From contig KQ965926.1 of NCBI GenBank assembly GCA_001574975.1, positions 2,136-20,209 on the forward strand: DNA of 18,074 nt, read 5' to 3'. The stretch is from Gonapodya prolifera JEL478. Lineage: Eukaryota > Monoblepharomycota > Monoblepharidomycetes > Monoblepharidales > Gonapodyaceae. Below the pieces are notes generated by a model. The model was given only the letters and a program-made list of their open reading frames with translations, had not been told where the DNA came from and did not search any database. This document shows positions 12,335 through 18,074 of the stretch, one piece after another. Every line of letters begins with the position of its first letter. Position 1 is the first letter of the stretch. The translations under genes were made by a program, and so were the position numbers.

Positions 12335-15300
12335 TTATGGATAAACTCTGTATAATAGCATGATAGACAGGTGTTGTTCGCGGCAAGGACTTGCAAGGAT
12401 GATTCAAGCAAGAAACGCACCAAACATGCATACGGACCGTTCCTCACTCACCAACGCAAACTCTTCAATATTTTCATCTTCATTGATTCCTTTGTCTGCT
12501 CATTGATCGTCGATGAAGGTCGCCAAGCAATGTGGCGGACCGTTGCTGCATGGGACAACCTGAGTCGAAGAGGTCCGCATGCACGCTGACACCACCATGG
12601 CTCAGGCAAGACCGACATAGATCACTTACGCGCTTGGTATTTGGTGCAGCAAAGTAACAGTGAAGCCTGAATGTTGACGGTCGCCTTTATACAGAGACAA
12701 ATCTCCATTCTCGAAACCCGCGGCGAACACCAAGTGCGTGCAGCAAAAGTAGCGATATTTGACACTCATTCCCCGTCAAATAAAATGTGCGTAGTCTCAC
12801 TTCTTCAGCGAAAAAGCAATTGAAATGACGGGTTGATCACATTTGACAGTTGTCAACTGACCCTTGGAGCTATCCGAGACCAACGACCGACACCAAATCC
12901 TTATCTATACCGGGAACCACTGGTTTAAAATAAATTACCTTCCGTGAAGTCCAAAAACTCACGGATTTGTCTCTCGAAGCTGTTCCAAACAGTTCTCCGT
13001 CCCAAGACCACGAGCACCCCCAGATGACTCGTGTATGTGCTTTGTCATGGTAGGTGTGCAATTTGAACTCTAAACCAGTCCGTAGGGGTGTCTCCCGTGC
13101 TACTGCATCGCGTCAATCAAACCCCATCTGCCACCGCCAACATACCATTGGTGCTGTGCTGTCACCCTTCCGCTGAAACAGGCTCCACGCCCTATCCCAC
13201 CCACCCGCCAAAATCCTGTCGTCCGGAGAGAACGCAATATGGGTCACAGTCAGCGTGTGGGCTTCCAAAGGCGGCTCAATCTCGTGCCAAGAATCGGTTG
13301 ACCATAAGCGGATGGAAGCATGCTCCCTCTTGGCGGCCTGGTTTCAAATGAGCGAGTGGTCAAAATAAGCGAAAAGATATTAATTTCTCGTCAAATTTCA
13401 GAATATCTTGCTCGCAGATGCAACCAATTTCCCATCGTGTGACGCCGCGACTGCTGAAATCTCGTAGCCGTGACCGTACCTTTCACAAATCCACCATTAT
13501 TTCCTCGTCCCTCTCCTCACAAACTCTGCTCCACAAACTCACAGCTTGTTCACTTCGGCCCACAACGTCTTTTGCGAAAGTTCTTCCTCATTTGGAGGTC
13601 GAACCGATGTCACCTGACGTCGGCGAAGTCCCTCGGAGCTCGACTGGGCCTTATTGGACAAGCCCAGTGCCGGTTGATCCACAGATTCCACCAGCTAGCT
13701 CCAACGCGGACGTTTGAGCTCCGTCTCAACCCCAGCGCCGAAACGTGGCTCCCGGCCCTTACCTCAGTAAGATCTTCCACCTGAGCTCTCCCCGCCAGAA
13801 CCGCTACTCTTTGCTCAAACTGTTCCGGGCACTCAAACACACGCAGCACCATCTCGTCCGCGCCGCTGACGAACCGGCCCTGCGTGGTCACGGCGACGCA
13901 ATTGATGTCATACCCGTGCACCTGGGGCCGCCCAACTTCGTGCCACGATGTAGGTGCGTCGTCGCAGGTGTAGGGGGCGAAGTTGCGGGTGGTTTGGTCG
14001 TGGCTAAAAGGGAGGATATGGGTCGGTGCAATGCAGGTGGTGACGGGGAGAGTGAAAATTGGGGGACAAACCTCGTCGTGAGGAAGTATGCCCCGTTTGG
14101 CGCCCACGATACGCTTTCCACTGAGCTAAAGTGCCCCGGCACGGGCGTTTCAAGTTCCCAGAGACCATCTTCCGGAACGGGTGGGACCACACAAGCCACC
14201 CGTCAATCACAAAAATGCCACCAACCAACCACCCAACATACACCCACCATCCGTCTTCTCCCACATATACACCGCCCCTCTATGCGCGCTCGCGACCATT
14301 CGTTTGCCGTCACTCAGCATCCTGGCCGCATGGAACCCGATCGGGTACTCCCCCGCCGGTCCCGTCGCGCTCAGGCGGGTCTCGCCGAGCCAGATCCCGC
14401 CGTCCGTGGGCGCCAATACGATGATGGTCTTGTCGGCGGAGGCGGAGATGAGCTTGAGGGGTTGGACGGGGTGGTTGTTTTCTGGGTCACGTGGGACAAG
14501 ACGGCGTTGGTTGGTGTGGTTATGTAAAGGCGATTGGGAGGACAGGCGAGGCGAAGCAACGGTACCTGTGACGACGGGGTGCCATTGGTCAGAGTATACC
14601 CAGTCGTCGTGAGAGACGAGTACCGAGTCCAGCACGATGGAGAACCGAAAGGGTCTGGTGACATGCGGTAGCCCGCCGCCCTCAGTAAGCGTTCAATACG
14701 CAATGCCAAAGGGTTAGCAAGCCAACTTACGTTCCATCTTTACCCGGCACATCAAACACGTGCGCTTTCGTGCTTAGTTGGATTCCGCTATCGTCGCTTG
14801 AAAACAATCCCCGGCAACTCAAAGCATGAGCCGCCCACGTCACACTTCACGAACCCAAACAATGTGCACTCACAGCTCCGCCTCCGCAAGCGACTCGAGC
14901 ATCAAATCATTCAAATCCACATCCGATGACGGGTCCGTCTCCTCCGCAGAAGCCTGGGTGTCAGAACCCTTGACCGGGGCAAGCTTCCACGTGCGAATGT
15001 ACCTGTCCTGCCCCGCGCTTGCGATCAGGGTGTACGGTGCCGCAGAAGTGAAGGTGGACGTGGACGTGGAGTCGTAGATGGGGTTGGATACAGCGAGCGA
15101 GCGGATCCAGTCCATGTGGCCTTGGAGGGTCGTGATGGGGGAAAATCGGGAGATTTTTAGGTCGGGGAAGTGTGAACGATGATGGGGGATGGGAAAGGCG
15201 CACCAGATCGTTGTCTTTTTGGAGGAACACGTGGATTCGGGAGTCAGTGTTTCCGGAGAGAAGCAGGCACGCTAGGACGAGGTCCAACACGGAATGGAGA

Positions 15301-16115
15301 AAGTAAAGAATGGAAAAAAAACCCAAAAAGAATCAAATTTCAGCATGCCCGAAGAGATCGAGGTGTATGGGTAACTCACCGTTTGACTCGGACAAGCGAA
15401 CAAAAGCAAGACACAGCGCAAACCTCGTCTCCACAGGGCGTTGCTGCAGCATCGTTACCTCTCCTACACGCAGTGGTACTGTGTCACACCACGCGCACAA
15501 CTTTTTTTTTTCAATTGACAGGGATCAGTTCTCACCAGTTGCATTGACCAAGTTCCATACGAAGATGATCCCGTCGGAAGACGACCTCACGATGAGGGTC
15601 ACATCGCCACACGATATTCCCGTGACGCTATTGACAGTGGCCTTGCTGAGCGGAGATAATTGCTTGCTCTCCCACTGTTCCAGTCACGGTCACGGTCGAA
15701 GGGACAGGGGTTGGAATGGGGTGAAACCAACCGACCAAGCAGAAACGGCATCACCAAACGTACATCGTCCCCGCGATTCCGCCATAGTCTGAGCGACTTG
15801 TCTGCGGACCCGCTGACGATGAATTCAATGGATTGGCCGTCGTCGCTCTCTGCCGTCCCGTTGTACCATTATTCGCCCACAGAGGTCAGTCCCAGACCAC
15901 ACCAAACACCAAAATACCGAATCACACGTACCATGAACGTACACACACGTCACCAAATCCGCATGTCCCTTGAGCGTGCGCAGACCACCGTGCCCTGGGT
16001 TCCACAGCCCGACAAACACACCCGCGCCAAACACGACCGTGCCTGAGTTTGAGACGACAAATGCGTTTGGATCGTCGTTTGCAGCGATTGCCGTGAATGC
16101 GAGATTCGCTTGCAT
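12335..16115 (-). CDS. ELP2: Elongator complex subunit 2 (WD40 double propeller)
   Basis: Scaffold subunit of Elongator, which makes the 5-carbonylmethyl modification of wobble uridine in tRNA. Exons: 16115-15932, 15849-15764, 15674-15536, 15463-15380, 15271-14874, 14817-14731, 14654-14248, 14168-14072, 14003-13763, 13694-13543, 13479-13407, 13337-13146, 13067-12939, 12862-12801, 12764-12630, 12559-12452, 12389-12335; about 875 aa. WD repeats are seen throughout: [142 protein letters not shown]. Elp2-specific blocks include [28 protein letters not shown] and [10 protein letters not shown]. Two oddities: the intron at 13338-13406 starts with AT, and the span 15122-15204 needs a one-nucleotide frame change. 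The last intron (12390-12451) has a GTGAGT donor that gives a stop at 12448 if retained. Confidence 0.92.
13338..13406 (-). other. Apparent AT-AG intron in ELP2
   Basis: The exon ends GCAAG and the next 69 nt begin ATATTCTG and end AAACCAG. Reading on gives a stop within three codons. Joining AAG to GCC yields [17 protein letters not shown], the exact conserved Elp2 block, so the boundary is fixed by protein homology and no GT or GC donor fits. It resembles a U12-type ATATCCTT donor in six of eight positions, with TTTTGAC as a weak branch candidate. A G-to-A sequence error is the alternative. Confidence 0.55.
15122..15204 (-). other. Unresolved reading-frame break in ELP2
   Basis: The preceding coding runs to [11 protein letters not shown] in one frame and resumes with [17 protein letters not shown] in another. 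The stretch between has no AG acceptor except at 15121-15122, which is out of phase. One nucleotide fewer (or two more) would make it open. A C-run (CATCCCCCATC, near 15185) is a likely place for an assembly error or a real indel. Confidence 0.6.
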
Positions 16116-16202
16116 CAAAGAGAGTAGAGTGCGGGTGTGAGCAGAGCTGCAACCACAGCACTACACTTCTCCTACCGCCACGTCCGCCCACCCACGTACA
16201 CG
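16116..16202. promoter_or_regulatory. 87-bp shared ELP2/TIM10 upstream region
   Basis: Only 87 bp separate the two outward-facing start codons, so both genes must be driven from this segment or from within each other's leader. It is C/A-rich on the plus strand near TIM10, with two CCACGT hexamers (about 16178-16199) that could bind bHLH-type factors; no TATA box is seen. Confidence 0.5.
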
Positions 16203-16861
16203 ATGTCGTTTCTCTTCGGCCGCGGCGGCGCGCAGCAGCAGCAGCAACGATCGTCGCTCAACTTGACGGCGGCTGAGTCCGAGCTGGACATGATCACGGA
16301 TCTGTTCAACAGGATTGTCGAGACTGTGAGTTGAAGGGGGTGGGTGGCGTCGGTGGTTGGGGATCTGTACTGATCTTCTGTTTCTTTCTGCTCGGTAGTG
16401 CTACAGAAAGTGAGATGCGATTGTGAAGTGGATGTTGGAGGGTCCAGAATGGCGAACACGATTTTGCAGATGCATCCCCGCGCCATACCAAGACGGAGAA
16501 CTGACAAAAGGTGAGCCCTTCTCTCTCCAATCCTGCCATCTGCCGCAATCGATGGGCCCTCGTGTCGACTCCCTCTTGGGTCTCGTACTGACCGGATACC
16601 CATGGTACTGTAGGAGAGAGCGTCTGCATCGACCGGTAAGCCACCCCTTCCCTACCCCACCTACACGACCGCGTATCACACTCGAGCTGATGGAATTTCG
16701 GCGCAAGATGCGTGTCCAAGTACTTCGAGGTGGGTTGTTCTTCTTCGTTTTCCCGTCGACGCAGTCCCAACCAACCGATTCGCGTTCACATCCCCACGCA
16801 TACCGAACAGACAAACGCCAAAGTCGGAGGCAAGATGAGCGGAGGGGCGCCTGGGCGATAA
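16203..16861 (+). CDS. TIM10: Small Tim chaperone Tim10
   Basis: Intermembrane-space chaperone that, as a Tim9-Tim10 hexamer, carries hydrophobic precursors from TOM to the TIM22 complex. Six exons: 16203-16325, 16399-16409, 16470-16510, 16614-16635, 16708-16729, 16811-16861; 89 aa (yeast 93). The twin CX3C motif is complete: CYRKC, 16 residues, CIDRC. Family blocks are seen on both sides: ESELDMITDLFNRIVETC, YQDGELTKGESVC and CVSKYFETNAKVGGKM (yeast has KYFETNVQVG). The four internal exons are only 11, 41, 22 and 22 nt, and introns split both cysteine motifs. A short Gln run (residues 11-15) lies near the N-terminus. An in-frame ATG at 16137 would add 22 residues including three Arg; Tim10 normally has no presequence, so the inner start was chosen. 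Confidence 0.92.
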
Positions 16862-17052
16862 AGTGTGTATAGTGTGCTGGGCGGAATGTGTACTCTTGCG
16901 GAATTCTATTGCAAGTCTCGACGATCGATACGTTGGCTTTATGTCGAGTGGCTTCCGGCCTGTATTATACAGTATACACACGTGTACCGCATGCACTTGG
17001 CTATCGCTGTAACGGAGAGCACGCAATCGCCGATCCTCTTGTAGTGTTGCAG
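16862..17052. other. 3' flank of TIM10, nothing recognised
   Basis: No open frame or RNA motif is seen. The heptamer GTTGCAG at 17046-17052 marks the left edge of the repeat patch that follows. Confidence 0.5.
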
Positions 17053-17204
17053 TCGGGTCGGGTCGACCCGTCGGGCCTTCGGGTCGGGTCGAGCTTTGGC
17101 CCGACCCGAGGTTGGCCCGAAACATCCTTGACCCGAGTCGGGCCGGCCCGAAAGGTGTCTGGCCCGACCCGACGGGTCGACGGGTCAGGCACCTCACTGG
17201 CCCA
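17053..17204. repeat. GC-rich CGGGTCGGG/CCCGACCCG repeat patch
   Basis: About 150 bp built from the units CGGGTCGGG and its complement CCCGACCCG, in mixed orientation. Perfect inverted arms occur at 17080-17088 and 17100-17108 (11-nt loop), and GGGTCGACCC at 17060-17069 is a full palindrome. The patch is flanked by the direct repeat GTTGCAG (17046-17052 and 17205-17211), which could be a target-site duplication. Open frames across it encode only Gly/Pro/Arg/Asp/Thr repeats on both strands and are not considered genes. Confidence 0.8.
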
Positions 17205-17211
17205 GTTGCAG

Positions 17212-17542
17212 CGATAACATTCTAATCTAATAAGCGTCTTTTATTACCTTTTTAGTATTACCGTCTTGGCTAGCATCTAATAACATAAATTAGAGACATG
17301 TCCTGCGTCTTGAGTCGTGACGACGACACCTAACAGGTCGAAGGGAACCCCCCTGAGTGTGACCATTAAATGACCATTAGACGCATACCTTTCATATCCA
17401 TATCTTGGTTTCCCCCACAGTTTCTCCGTCGGGAGCAAGTCCATGTTTGCCGTCTCTCCTTCTCAACTGGCACACTACTTTACTGAAGCTCTAGCGGAGT
17501 AGTCTGATTTATTAAACCTGAGCTCCATATCTACTGATTTTA
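17212..17542. other. Gene-free stretch, nothing recognised
   Basis: AT-rich sequence with several in-frame stops on both strands. No RNA gene, transposon end or coding motif is seen. Confidence 0.55.
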
Positions 17543-18074
17543 TTAACTACTCCTACAATCCCGTTTGGTTAATTGGGACAGGATNGATTCATGTGACTCG
17601 TTTACCTCTTTGATCCTAATGCTGTATTTCCCCATTGCACCCAAATAACCCTCGCCATAATCTGTCAGCAACTCCACACCTTCATCAATGTCAGCGATTG
17701 TCTCCAGGAACAATACCCCGTCTTTCTCAAAAATTGTGACGTTTGGGGATGCTCCTGAAGATTCCATTTGTGGCGTAATGGTGTTAACAGTTGCGGCGGC
17801 TGTCAGCGTAAGGGCTGCGTCCAATACGTCGCATGTGTCAAACTTGCTGGGGTCAGAGTCAGTCAAGACCCCGTACACGCATGGTCCAATTCCATATATG
17901 GCGTTCACCACATCTGCGGTGATCCGTTCTCCAGTATAGTCCATAAGCCGTGTGAATGCCTCTATTGGTCGTGCAGCAAACACCCCCAGTCCATGTAGTT
18001 GGGAGGGACCAACCTGCACTCCGTACAATTGCTTCAGATGTCTCGGGCATTCAGGCCCTCGACGTGTACGAATA
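17543..18074 (-). CDS. SET-domain protein, 5' partial
   Basis: The frame is open from the window edge (first whole codon 18073) to the stop at 17543-17545, giving 176 residues without an in-frame ATG near the edge; the start lies outside or in another exon. SET signatures are seen: LHGLGVFAARPI (G-x-G SAM-binding start), MDYTGERIT, then SSGASPNVTIF where NHSCxPN is expected, and LLTDYGEGYLG (post-Tyr motif). The usual Asn-His pair is replaced by VNT, followed by an eight-residue spacer. SET proteins transfer methyl groups from SAM to lysine, on histones or other proteins; the substrate cannot be told. An N at 17584 leaves one residue undefined. There are no introns in the visible part, unlike all other genes here. 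Confidence 0.7.
   Translation of the reverse strand, partial: IRTRRGPECPRHLKQLYGVQVGPSQLHGLGVFAARPIEAFTRLMDYTGERITADVVNAIYGIGPCVYGVLTDSDPSKFDTCDVLDAALTLTAAATVNTITPQMESSGASPNVTIFEKDGVLFLETIADIDEGVELLTDYGEGYLGAMGKYSIRIKEVNESHEXILSQLTKRDCRSS

Noticed and set aside
12963-12963. Earlier ELP2 donor GTGAGT after DKS
   Set aside because: Using it would cut the conserved DKSVSFW strand; the next donor at 12938 keeps it and stays in phase.
17001-17197. Proline/arginine/glycine-rich open frames on both strands
   Set aside because: They come from the 9-bp repeat unit read in any frame; no coding evidence.
17053-17204. CRISPR array or telomere repeat
   Set aside because: Units are contiguous and in both orientations with no spacers, the host is a eukaryote, and the unit is unlike fungal telomere repeats.

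Overview
This is a fungal nuclear window. Every conserved gene is cut by many short introns (mostly 50-80 nt). It carries a stand-alone NAD-dependent saccharopine dehydrogenase (LYS1), a marker of the fungal alpha-aminoadipate route to lysine, and remnants of a chromodomain Ty3/Gypsy element and a Ty1/Copia element. The intron density (13 exons in the pantothenate kinase gene, 17-18 in ELP2, 6 in a 270-nt TIM10 reading frame) fits a basidiomycete or an early-diverging (chytrid-like) fungus better than an ascomycete yeast. I cannot place it more finely. Exon limits were worked out by hand from splice signals, phase and protein family fit; no alignment program was run.

Layout: 1-1277 holds degenerate retrotransposon sequence: the 3' end of a Gypsy pol (integrase C-terminus, chromodomain), abutted by a Copia RNase H tail with a probable 3' LTR. 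1278-1990 is AT-rich and empty. Then come six genes on strictly alternating strands: 1991-7111 (-), a 1456-aa protein with a DH/PH-like (RhoGEF-like) N-terminal half and a C-terminal coiled coil; 7427-9466 (+), eukaryotic-type pantothenate kinase; 9541-11220 (-), LYS1; 11350-12260 (+), TIM22; 12335-16115 (-), ELP2; 16203-16861 (+), TIM10. Divergent pairs share intergenic spacers of 315, 129 and 87 bp, and both convergent pairs are separated by 74 bp. 17053-17204 is a GC-rich CGGGTCGGG/CCCGACCCG repeat patch. 17543-18074 (-) is a SET-domain coding fragment that runs off the window edge.

How the genes relate: TIM22 (channel of the carrier translocase) and TIM10 (intermembrane-space chaperone that feeds it) work in the same mitochondrial inner-membrane import pathway and lie less than 4 kb apart, with ELP2 (Elongator subunit for wobble-uridine tRNA modification) between them. 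Pantothenate kinase starts CoA synthesis and LYS1 ends lysine synthesis; both are housekeeping enzymes. The most notable features are splicing oddities: two GC-AG introns with the same AG|GCAAGA donor, one apparent AT-AG intron in ELP2, an 11-nt microexon in TIM10, and three genes whose last donor supplies an in-frame stop if the intron is retained. ELP2 also has one reading-frame break that I could not resolve by splicing.
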